From Papilionanthe hookeriana x Papilionanthe teres (lineage: Eukaryota > Streptophyta > Magnoliopsida > Asparagales > Orchidaceae), in NCBI GenBank assembly GCA_022702705.1, contig CM040428.1, forward strand, positions 103,310,022-103,374,021: a stretch of 64,000 nt of DNA, read 5' to 3'. The notes below the pieces were generated by a model that did no database searches, had not been told where the DNA came from, and saw only the letters and a program-made list of their open reading frames with translations. The translations under genes were made by a program, and so were the position numbers. Shown one piece after another: positions 23,979 to 33,737 of this stretch. The first letter of the stretch is position 1; the number at the start of each line of letters is the position of its first letter.

Positions 23979-24695
23979 AGGTTTCTCCGAACTCGCATCC
24001 GAGGTCGAGGCCGGGGACGAGGTCATGGAAGAGACAACGGGACGATTGAACGAAAAGCCGATGATCAACGTTGATTGGGAAGACAGCTCTGAGGAAGAAG
24101 AAGAAATCAAGAAAGAAGCAGCTACAATAAACTGGAAGAAACCACAATTCAAGATTTCTCTTGAAGAAGAGAAGAACGAAGAATACAAATCGATGTACGA
24201 GAAGATTAATCACTATGTACACACTATGACCCTAACCTCGATCCAATCTAATAAGATCGAGGGTATGGTGGTCAAAGAAGTACATAGCAACGGTCTAAGC
24301 CAATCAGATTTTACCGTGGCACTTCTTCTTCCAATACTGAAAACAATGTACAATTTGAAGATGTCACTTCTTCCGAATTAATGGAATTGCCTTTTGAGTG
24401 GTACTCTCCCTGTGTTCAAAATTTAGTTCAGCGTGGTGTCTTACCTCGACAATGGACAAAAGGCCGATCACAACACTTCGAAAAATTATGGAATAATGCC
24501 GGTCGGCCTCCCAATTCAAAACATGGTCTCGGATTCGGCACAGTAGGTTCAGTTGATGATACGGAATTTTGTTTGGTTGTCACTTGCGAACCTAATGAAG
24601 ACTGCTTGGAAACTACAGAAGAGCTTGAAGATCTGTAAATTGGAGACGCTCCACCAGAGTTCGAAGAAGAAATCAAATCTATAATAGATGAGTTA
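23979..24695 (+). pseudogene. G1 protease-RT linker (acidic, frameshifted)
   Basis: Two open pieces (24025-24381 and 24381-24638) encode a strongly acidic linker (WEDSSEEEEEIKKEAATINW) and a Trp/Pro-containing segment. The stop at 24636 (TAA) replaces the codon before IGDAPPEFEEEIKSIIDELM and fits CAA to TAA. In Ogre elements an intron lies between protease and RT. I saw no convincing donor-acceptor pair here, so ordinary decay explains the breaks equally well. Confidence 0.6.
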
Positions 24696-25825
24696 ATGGA
24701 AGTTAACTTAGGTACTAGCGAAAAGCCTAGACCAACTTTTGTTAGCTCCTTACTCAATAAAGAAGATTCCGAGGAAATGATCATGCTATTAATAGAATTC
24801 AAGGACTGTTTTGCTTGGAGTTACGACGAAATGCCGGGATTAGCTCCAGAAGTCGCAGTTCACAGGCTAGGAGTGGATCCTACTTCCGTTCCAGTCAGAC
24901 AAGCTTCCAGAAGAATGCGTTTGGAAATTGAACAACAAGTAATAGCCGAAGTTAAGAAGCTAATTGACGCTAAATTTGTCCGTGAAGAACAATATCCTAC
25001 TTGGCTAGCCAATGTGGTACCAGTCAGGAAGAAGAATGGTCAGATCAGAATCTGCGTGGATTTCAGAGACTTGAACAAAGCATGTCCGAAGGATGAATTT
25101 CCACTACCAATTCCAGAGTTAATGATCGATATCGCTTCAACACATGAAATATTCTCTTTCATGGATGGATCTTCAGGATACAACCAGATAAAGATGGCAC
25201 CAGAAGACGAAAAGCTCACGGCATTCAGAACACAAATCAGAGTGTATTGCTACACGAGTAATGCCATTCGGACTAAAGAACGCGAGAGCAACATACCAAA
25301 GAGCAATGACAAAGATTTTTGATGATCTCATTCACAACCAAGTCGAGTGCTACGTGGATGATGTGGTCATCAAAAGCAACCGAAGGAAGATCACCGTATT
25401 TGAGAATTGTCTTCGAGCGACTAAGGCAATACAACCTTAAGATGAATCCCTTAAAATGCGCCTTCGGCGTTACCTCCGGGAAATTCTTAGGATTTGTTGT
25501 CCGACATCGCGGGATTGAAATTGATCCTGAAAAGATTAAAGCTATCTTAGAAATGCCGCCTCCCAAAACCTTAAAACAGCTACGATCCTCTCAAGGGAAG
25601 CTGGCATATCTTCGATGCTTTATTTTGAACTTGTCAGGTAGGTGTCAGCCCTTCTCGGCATTAGTTAAAAAGGACGGCAAATTCGTTAGGGAAGAGAAAT
25701 GCCAACGGGCCTTCGAGGACATTAAAAAATACTTAATGACACCTCCTATCTTAGCAGCCCCAGTCTCAGGTAGACCGTTGATATTTTATACCACGGCTCT
25801 GAGCGACTCCTTGGAGCCCTGCTAG
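24696..25825 (+). pseudogene. G1 reverse transcriptase (two frameshifts)
   Basis: Starts in the pre-RT segment (FKDCFAWSYDEMPGLAPEVA). Fingers and palm are clear: LIDAKFVREEQYPTWLANVV, RICVDFRDLNKACPKDEFPL, FSFMDGSSGYNQIKMAPEDE. A one-base insertion near 25258 moves the frame, giving MPFGLKNARATYQRAMTKIF and the catalytic CYVDDVVIKS (YVDD codons 25351-25362). A second shift near 25385-25400 leads to YLRIVFERLRQYNLKMNPLK and the thumb/connection ending LYF-type (PLIFYTTALSDS). All catalytic Asp codons survive, so only the frame is damaged. Confidence 0.9.
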
Positions 25826-26075
25826 CCTGAGTCGATGATGAGAGAAAAGAAAATGCTCTCTACTACTTAAGCCGTAGTTTGATTCGATGGAAGTAAACTA
25901 TCCTCCAATCGAGAAGCATTGTTTGGCCACGATCTTCGCCGCACGAAACTCGGGCATTACATGCTCTCTCATAAGGTCGACCTTATCTCGAAAGTTAATC
26001 CGTTGCAATATTTGATGACCCGTCCAACACTTTCCGCGGACTTGCCGAGTGATCGATGATACTATTGCAATTCGA
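25826..26075 (+). pseudogene. G1 first RNase H (Ty3/gypsy type), heavily degraded
   Basis: Pieces in different frames spell the expected order: ALYYLSRSLI, an NYPPIEKHCLA-like stretch (25899-25930), HYMLSHKVDLI-like (25959-25985), NPLQYLMTRPTLS-like (26000-26030), and MILLQFDITFVPLRAVKGQV. Several one-base changes shift the frame. This is the standard retroviral-position RNase H following RT. Confidence 0.7.
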
Positions 26076-26199
26076 CATAACTTTCGTTCCTCTTCGTGCC
26101 GTAAAGGGACAAGTTCTAGCTGACTTCCTTGCAGCACACCCTTTACCGGCAGATTCGCCTCTCGATGACGATTTACCATACAAACAGATAATGAGCCTA

Positions 26200-26640
26200 G
26201 AAGACACTAATGATCGACGTTGGGAACTATACTTCGACGGAGCATCCTCAGCACAGAAAGACAAAGAATTACAAACGATAGTGCCCGGTAAGGCAGGAAT
26301 CGGACTAATCTTTATAACACCGGAGCGGGGGATGTTAAGATACTCCTACCACTTAACAGAGCCATGCACGAACAACGAGGCAGAATACGAAGCTCTCATA
26401 ACAGGACTAGAACTGACCATTCAAATGGGAATAACGGATATCAACATCTATGGAGATTCTCAGTTGATCATTCAACGAGTCGCCGGACAATACGAATTTT
26501 AAAGCCGAGAATCGAGCAATACTTTCGGTATGCCATGAAGCTCGTTGGAACAAATTCCGAATGTAACAATCTACAAGATCCCCACAAGAGAAAATGCTCT
26601 CGCAGATGCGCTAGCTCGCCTTGCAAAAGAATTTTACCGC
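26200..26640 (+). pseudogene. G1 second RNase H (archaeal/plant type)
   Basis: An additional RNase H after the standard one: WELYFDGASS (Asp codon 26236), GIGLIFITPERG, EPCTNNEAEYEALITGLELT (catalytic Glu), INIYGDSQLIIQRVAGQYEF (Asp), and after a frameshift near 26502 ENALADALARLA (Asp codon 26605). All four acidic catalytic residues (D-E-D-D) can be seen. A second RNase H of this type between RT/RNase H and integrase is a known mark of the Tat lineage. Confidence 0.85.
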
Positions 26641-26747
26641 TTACAAGATGAGTCGGTTGAAGTGTTAGTTCGGGGACGATAGGTCCTATCACGACTCGAC
26701 ATGGATATGATACGAAATCGAAAAGACGAGAGGAATCAGTTGCAGCA

Positions 26748-28019
26748 GTGACGGAAAACACGGAAGATTGGCGTCAACCGCTAATAGACTACCTACAAAC
26801 AGGGAAATTACCATACGATAAGTCATTAGCACATCAAATCAAGAAAAGAGATCTGTCTTACGCATTAATAAACAGTACATTATACAGAAGGTCTTTTGAT
26901 CAAATGTGGTTAAGATGCCTGAACGGGTCTGAGGCCCGTGAAATTGTCAAAGAAGTGCTTTCGGGACTTTGTGGCGCTCATCGATCGGGTCCGAAAATGA
27001 AAATGAAAATTAAAAGACTAGGGTATTACCGGCCCTCGATGATGACCGATTGCATGAAGATTGCCAAAAGTTGTCACCGGTGCAAGTGCACCGAGTGGTT
27101 CTACACCAACCTCCAAACGTGCTACATCCGACAATTGCGTCGTGGCCATTTGAGTGTTGGGGCATAGATATAGTGGGTCCGATAGAACCACCTTCTTCAA
27201 GAGGACATCGCTTCATCCTTGCAGCTACAGACTACTTTTCTAAATGGGCAGAAGCAGTTCCACTCAGAGAAGTAAAGGCACACCACGTGCTACAGTTTTT
27301 CAAAAATCAAGTCGTTTACCGTTTCGGAGTACCGCGTAGAATCATTTCAGATAATGGGTCCGCATTCAGAAGTACAAAGATCAATAATTTTGTCAGAAGA
27401 CATGGAATCGATTGGCGATACTCAACAATCTACTACCCAAGAGCAAACGGCTTGGCCGAGACTTTTAATAAAACTCTCGTTCAAATTTTAAAGAAAACTT
27501 TGGACGACAACAAGAGAAATTGGCACGAGAAGTTGTTAGAAGCCTTATGGGCCTACAGGATGACTTTCAGGACTCCTACTCAGTCTACGCCTTACACTTT
27601 AGTGTACGGGTCCGAGGCCGTTTTACCTTTGGAGGTCCAGCTTCCATCACTCAGAATTGAAGTTGCAAATAAAATTACTACAGAAGAAAATGCCAGATTA
27701 CGACTGGAAGAACTGGAAAACGTGGAAGGAAAAGACTTGCAGCGCAACAGAATTCAGAACAGTACCAAGCAAGATGATCCAGGCCCATGATAAACTGGTC
27801 CGCCCAAGAACTTTCAAAGTTGGTGAATTAGTTCTTGTTCTCAGAAGACCTATTCTTGCACATCGCAAGATAGGAGGCAAATTTGAACTGAGTTGGGAAG
27901 GGTCGTTTGTGGTCGAGGCAGTCTACTCAGGAGGCTCCTACCAACTTGTGAATTACCAAGGAGAACGACAAATGCTTCCAATCAATGGACGATATTTGAA
28001 GAAGTATTACGCAACCTGA
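26748..28019 (+). pseudogene. G1 integrase (zinc finger altered, two frameshifts)
   Basis: N-terminal zinc-binding region: EVLSGLCGAHRSGPKM and DCMKIAKSCHRC. The first His of the HHCC set is Leu (CTT, 26958-26960); the second His and both Cys remain. A shift near 27080 leads into the catalytic core: ECWGIDIVGPIEPP (Asp 27167), RRIISDNGSAFRST (Asp 27350), YYPRANGLAETFNK (Glu 27458), that is D,D35E complete. A shift near 27720-27790 leads to the C-terminal domain (RTFKVGELVLVLRRPILAHR, GKFELSWEGSFVVEAVY) and the end LPINGRYLKKYYAT. I see no chromodomain. Length and order are normal for Tat elements. Confidence 0.9.
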
Positions 28020-28344
28020 TGTTTCGAAGGGTGGCCTCTAAAATAGAGTCTTATCCCTAGAAACACGGGTGAAGCAATCACTTTGTGATTGGGTCCGAAC
28101 CCAAAAACATAAAAATGGATAAAATAAAATATGTGCTAAAAATAAAATATGTGAAATCATAATAATAAAGTTTTACCCTTCCTTTCAAATCAAATCTTTT
28201 TCCTGATCTTTCTTTATCTTTTCCTATTTTCCTTAAAAACTAAAATTGGAATAAGTGAATAAGAATCTTCAGTGATAAATACTTTCATAATGTTCTTGTT
28301 CTTAGTACAGCCCCTGATCCTTTCCTTGTTTTCTTCGCAGGGAA
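28020..28344 (+). promoter_or_regulatory. IN-AlkB spacer ending in a candidate 3' splice site
   Basis: Non-coding, T-rich toward its end: a possible branch sequence (CCCTGATCC, 28313-28321), then a pyrimidine tract and TTCTTCGCAG at 28331-28340, then GGAA and ATG at 28345. It matches the plant acceptor consensus closely. The arrangement GCAG followed within four bases by ATG repeats that at gag (19700/19704). It suggests that the downstream frame is translated from a spliced subgenomic RNA; this is inference. Confidence 0.55.
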
Positions 28345-29822
28345 ATGTCGAACGGGCGGTTGGTCCTAAACTTTAAAAATGGCGTGAGTCTCGCACTCGA
28401 TGAAAAGAGGGTGAAGGATGGAGCGAGTGATAGAAATTGATTCCGACTTCACACCGACCCAACTTACATTATGAAGAAAATGGCCGGGTCCCGGTGGACC
28501 GAGAGGAGCTTCATAGCCGGACGGTGATGAAGATGGGTGGCCCGAGCCACCAATCCAGACAATAAGAAAAGAAAGGCAAACACCGAAGAAAGCAAGAAAA
28601 TCAAGTCAGTAGTTGCCATGGCAGAGGGCAGGCTCGTCAGCGCCGCGCCCGCAAAAATTCAAGAAGTGAGGAGAGCTACGCTCACTGCTACTCAAAGAAG
28701 GAATAAGAATCGCCTTATCTGCAAGATGTTGACTGAACTTGCAGCAGATCAACACGAGGAAACAACCACCTTAGTAGACACACACATTTCAAAGATACCG
28801 GTTCGGCAGGAACCAGAAAGAAGAAAGTTAACGCTGAGAGAATCAGAACAGATCGGAGAAGTGCCAAGAAGGACAGAGATAGAATCAGTGCCTCGACGCC
28901 GGGCAGAGATACCATATATGAAGAACCTTGTTCGCTGAAGTAACCCGGAGGATGTCCCGACGGAGACAATCCCCGAGGAGCCAAGGTATGCGGGAGAACG
29001 TGCCGGGATTGAGCCATACATCCCGCAATACGTTACTAGGCCTCGTCACTTGCGGATCATCCCGGAATATGAACTAGAAAGAATGCAAAATGTTGAGAAG
29101 AAGACTTTCGAATACTTTGAAAGGATTAGAGGCAAAAGAATCAACATTTTGGAAGGCCTCGAGTTACACACGAGTGTATTCTCGCAGTACGAGCAACGAC
29201 AGATTGTGGATTGCATTCTAGAACTTCGGAAGATGGGTCGAGCGAGCCGCCCGAGAGAAAAGACTTATTCGGAACCCCGGAAATGGATGCCGGGGAAAGG
29301 AAGAGTCACAATACAATGAGGATGTTCCTATAACTTCGCGAGAGGACGAAAAGGAAATCCACCGGGGATACTCCGTCACGGTGAGGTGGATCCAATGCCG
29401 AGAATAATTAAAAGAATGGTGAAAAGAATGATAACGTGGAGGGTACGCAGCAGACCGCATACCCAGACGGTTGCATCATCAACATTTATCAGAAGGTCGA
29501 CTGCATACCTCCACACATAGACCACCAAGACTTTGTCAGACCTTTCTGCACAGTTTCGTTCGTCAACCAATGCAATAACATGTTCGGATCTGACCTCCGG
29601 ATAGCCGGCCCGGGTAAGTTCCGAGGGCCGGTGGAGATACCACTTCCGGTAGGTTCCGTCATGATATTACAAGGAAATGGAGCAGACGTCGCAAAGCATT
29701 GCATACCGGGAGTACCAGTGGAGCGGATCTCCGTTACTTTTAGAAGGATGGACGACAGAAAGGCACCATACCACTTCCAGCCAGATCCAGAATTGGAGAA
29801 TCTCCGGCCCTACGAGCTGTGA
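28345..29822 (+). pseudogene. Extra 3' ORF of G1: basic N-terminus plus ALKBH-type dioxygenase
   Basis: Predicted role of the intact ancestor: Fe(II)/2-oxoglutarate oxidative demethylase acting on methylated RNA, probably m6A. From ATG 28345 (MSNGRLVLNFKNGVSLALDE) one frame runs to about 29430 through a basic, Lys/Arg-rich N-terminal half. It then enters the AlkB fold: GKRINILEGLELHTSVFSQY, EPRKWMPGKGRVTIQ, GCSYNF, GNPPGILRHGEVDPMPRIIK. A frameshift near 29425-29435 leads to YPDGCIINIYQKVDCIPPHI, PFCTVSFV, IPLPVGSVMILQGNGADVAK and RISVTFRRMD. Fe(II) ligands HxD (29514-29522) and the distal His (29697) are present, as are the 2-oxoglutarate Arg pair RxxxxxR (29724 and 29742). Five in-frame stops, all TGA, at 28438, 28525, 28528, 28936 and 29317. 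The closest family by motif is plant ALKBH9/ALKBH10, not the AlkB domains of plant RNA viruses; a database search is needed to confirm. Confidence 0.88.
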
Positions 29823-30597
29823 GTTACACGGGAAATAACACACCTCCAATGCACATCCATGCGGCATTCCTGCCAAGGATGGCTTGGAAGGTGATGTTAT
29901 TGACCGTGTATCTCATTATTCAGACATGGATTTGACAGACACTTTTTGGATGAATCAACAAGAATCATACATAGTCCGTTTTGAGTCATGGATTGTATGA
30001 GAAATATTTCAGATCGAGTTGTATGATGTATCTTCAACAAGATTGGAATGAAAGTGACCATGTCATATTTTGCCTTCACCTCTTTTTGTGCAAATTGACT
30101 GGGAAGCGCCATTAAAGTTAAATGGACTTCGAACAAAGAACAGAAAAGAAAAAGAAAATAAATAAGAACTCTCTTACATAAAAAACCCAAACATTAAAAA
30201 GAATTTCAAATCCACATGAACACCAAATAAACAATAAAAAAAATGGGATAGTTAAAGAACAAACAAAACAAATCTAAAGCTCAAATTGAATTCCAGTTTA
30301 CGTCCATCTTTTCAAATCCTCCAATCCTTCTTCAAATCGAGATATATTCCGAACCTCCTCTGAAACCCTCTCTCGGGATGATTTCAGAATTACGAGGAAT
30401 CTTCAATTTGATTCGGATGGCATAGGTTCGTACCCTTCGCCAAGCAAGCATACTTTGATTGATTCCCGTGGGATATGGAACACTTTCATATCTCATTTCG
30501 ATCTCAGCACAATCCAAATCTCAGCAAAATTCTGCATAGTCACAGCATAAATCAAATATCAACAAATTTTTTCACAAGCACTGCATAAACCAAATCT
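29823..30597 (+). other. Non-coding region after the AlkB frame
   Basis: AT-rich, no coding signal on either strand. Together with the repeat block that follows it makes the long 3' untranslated region of the element. Confidence 0.6.
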
Positions 30598-31050
30598 CAA
30601 CAATCGGGATAGGCCTCCGCCCTACTCCCATCTCAGCAATCAGGATAGGCCTCCGCCCTACTCCCATCTCAGCAATCGGGATAGGCCTAGCAATCGGGAC
30701 AGGCGTCCGCCCTACTCCCATCTCAGCAATCGGGATAGGCCTCCGCCCTACTCCCATCTCAGCAATCGGGATAGGCCTCCGCCCTACTCCCTTCTCAGCA
30801 ATTCTCAGCACTCGGGATAGGCACAGTCCTACTCCTTTCTCAGCAATCTCAAAATTTGACCCTCTCAGCAAGAAATTGAAATTAAAGCACTCTGCATTTC
30901 GGATAGGCTTTGTCCTATTCTTCCTTAGCATTTGGGATAGGCTCAGTCCTAATCCTTCTCAGCATACACAATTGGAATAGGTTCAGTCCTGCTTCCTTCT
31001 CAGCATACAAATGCATTCGGGTGGGCCTTAGCCCTACTCTTTTCTCCGCA
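30598..31050 (+). repeat. 36-bp tandem repeats in the G1 3' region
   Basis: Unit CGGGATAGGCCTCCGCCCTA plus CTCCCATCTCAGCAAT. About five well-kept copies lie in 30604-30800, one internally shortened (30680-30690). More worn copies continue to about 31050 (GGGATAGGCTCAGTCCTA-like). Ogre/Tat elements are known to carry variable tandem repeats here, and these can seed satellites. The unit is a multiple of three, so it creates a repetitive open frame on the minus strand; I do not regard that as a gene. Confidence 0.9.
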
Positions 31051-31314
31051 TAAAACCAAAATTGAAACTCAAATCAAAATTCAAACTCAAAATTAAAACT
31101 TGAAATAAAAAAATGAAACGAATCTAAGATCCAATCTCTTGAAATCTTGTGATATGAAATTCACCTCCTTTTTCCCCAGCGAGAGTTCTGGAATCTTCAG
31201 TCTTGGAGATTTACCTGATACTCCCCAGCGAAAATTCTTCTACTTCGTCCTAAGTTTGTCACTTGGACATCTGTGTTGGTTTTGTTGATCTCTTTGGTCA
31301 ACACCAATACGCGC

Positions 31315-31335
31315 GGTGTGCTTGGTTAGCACACC
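31315..31335 (+). other. Hairpin just upstream of the G1 polypurine tract
   Basis: GGTGTGC, seven-base loop TTGGTTA, GCACACC: a perfect 7-bp stem. Role unknown; could terminate or pause, or mark the 3' end of the interior. Confidence 0.5.
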
Positions 31336-31340
31336 ACACC

Positions 31341-31355
31341 TATTGGGGGTCCATT
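31341..31355 (+). other. Polypurine tract of G1
   Basis: TATTGGGGGTCCATT directly before the 3' LTR. Only partly purine (TTGGGGG core), but in the required place. Confidence 0.6.
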
Positions 31356-33730
31356 TGTTGACCTCATTTTTTATGAGGTCTTCTCTTCTCTCTTTAGTGT
31401 TTAGGATCTAGCCTTAGGCTTTTCCTTTGACTATCTTAGAGGACTAGAATTGGGACCCATCCCTTAGAAATTTGAACCACTTCTTGCCTCCCTGCAAACA
31501 CCACAAGCTTGATTGTAGAACCCTAATCACCTAGAGGGTTGAAATTAAATGTGAAGGTTTAAAGGATGAGTTCCCTATAGGACTCTTTGGCCTTAGGACC
31601 ACCCTGGGTGGCTTGGTCTGGTGAGGGTTGACTTACAAACTCACTACACTCACACTCTACACTCTCACACACACAATCCAAATCCTAAAACCACACCCAT
31701 ACCCAACTTGGCTCCTTGACTCATGTAGGTAATTCATATGGATGGACCTTAAACCCTAAGCCCCTCGCTAAGAGGGTTAGGAACAACATAGTGAATGCCT
31801 CAAATGAGTCCTCTCATGGCTCATATAGGCTTAACATGGCTTCATGGCTCAACCAAAGTGCTTCTATTTCACTCATATTTGATCAATCTTCTTTTTTTTA
31901 AAATTTCAATTTTTGACCCCGAGGACCCTACACCCATCAAACCTACTAAAAGCCCTTAAAATTGCCCAAATCCTCCAAAATTTCCAAATCACCCAAAATT
32001 CCCCAAAATTAACCTTGAACACTTCCTCACCAATCAAATTGATCATCCATAGCCAGAAATGCCAAAAATTCGAAAAATACCCCCCAATACCCTCCAAATA
32101 CCCAAAATGCCCCTCTTAGCCAAAAATCCAAAAATTCAGAAAATTCCTAGAAAATTCCAGAAAATCTCAAATATTCCCAATTTCATTTTGTCCAACTACA
32201 CCATGGGCCAATTTTTTCAATTTACCCCCACTTTTACCAAAACCCCTAATTTAGCCCATTCTTAACCCAAGTGAACCCAATGTCAAACCAAACCTACCCA
32301 ATTGACCCTAATTTTGGTCTAATTCAATTCCAAACTCTAATTCAATATCCACAATATCAATCTAGACCAAATCCAAGTCAAATTTGATTGACATTTGGGT
32401 CCAATTTCACTTTTGACCTTAAAGCCCAATTTGGACCCATGACCCAAACTTAGCCCAAACCAAACCAATTCAACTTCAATTGACCCCAAACCATTTCTAA
32501 ACCTTCCCTAACATCCCCATAAACAAAACACTAACATAATTTGCCCAAAATTTGGACCCAAACCCCACTCAAATTCAACCCAAAACCAAAAAGCCCAATT
32601 TTGACCTAAACCCAAACCTAACACAAATAAGCCCAAATCCCAAAACCAAAACCCAACCAAAGTTAAAACCTCTTTGAAACACTCCCATAAATATTTCCCA
32701 ACATTAATTTTACATCAATTTCAACCCTAGCCCAACATTGGCCCAAATTAGCCCAATTTGACTCGCATTAGCCTATTTATCAAAGAAACCCAAATTCAAC
32801 CCAATTCAAGCCCAAACCACCTCAAACTTGTCTCAAATCACTCATGACACATCCTTAAACTAAACCCAACATTTATTTGGCATGGCCCCTTTGCAAAATT
32901 TTCATCTAAAAGCCCACTTCTAAAGGACATTTAAAAGCCCATTCCTAACGAAACTCAAAAGCCCAAAATCCATCTTGAAGCCCACATGACAATCCTCTAT
33001 CATCATCCATTTGATAAAACCATCTCCTAAGTTCTAAATCCATGATGGAATAATTCCACATCAAGCCATATGCCAAATCCCATCAAATCTCCCCTAAATT
33101 ACCAAAATTTCTAAAACCCTTTTTCATGTAAATGACCAAGCTTTGTCCCAAGCCACATGGAGCCATGAGCAAGCCATTTACAAGCCATATGAAGACATGG
33201 AAGGTTTGACATGTGACCAAGCCATTAATGGCAAAAGGAGGGCTCCCTTTCCTAATCCTTCATTAAGCCTTTTTAACCATAACCATGTCACACACTAAAC
33301 CAAGTTTAGCCACCTCACCATGGATGGAGACTTCACCACTCCATGGCAGTTGACCCAACTGATTCACCCAGCCCAAAACCAGGTCATGGGGAGGTGAACC
33401 AAGCCCAAAATTATGGGTTGACCAATTTGAGCCCAAAATGAGCCCTTAACCCTTTCCATTTCAAACCATCCTCTTTACACATGGCAAAGCTCAATTGCCT
33501 GCAAAAACCTCCAGCCCTGACCCACCTTGACCTGAGGGTGACCCATGCCTAGAGGCCAGCTGCCTGGATCGCCGGAAAACACCATGGCCGAGACCTTGGG
33601 AGGAGCCAAACTTTTCAATTCTGCCTTGCTGAAGTGTCCCAGCCCAATTGAACACCATGGCTGTTCTTCTCTTGCATGGAACAGCTGATCCCAAGCCTTA
33701 AACCCCCCTGGGAGGCCCTCCACCCTCTCA

Positions 33731-33737
33731 TATTTAA
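33731..33737 (+). promoter_or_regulatory. Candidate TATA box, G1 3' LTR
   Basis: TATTTAA in the same context as 14122-14128. This copy reads CATATTTAAAC, one base different. Confidence 0.45.

Noticed and set aside
24025..24695. Ogre-type intron between protease and RT
   Set aside because: No convincing donor and acceptor pair was seen; the breaks are explained by single substitutions and frameshifts.
28345..29822. AlkB region as a normal host ALKBH gene or an integrated plant RNA virus fragment
   Set aside because: It lies between the integrase and the 3' LTR of one bounded insertion with matching CAAAT duplications, has no introns within the domain, and shows no viral replicase or coat sequence nearby.
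30572..30931. Minus-strand frame with 12-residue repeats (PIAEMGVGRR-like)
   Set aside because: It is the translation of the 36-bp tandem repeats, whose period is a multiple of three, inside the element's untranslated region.
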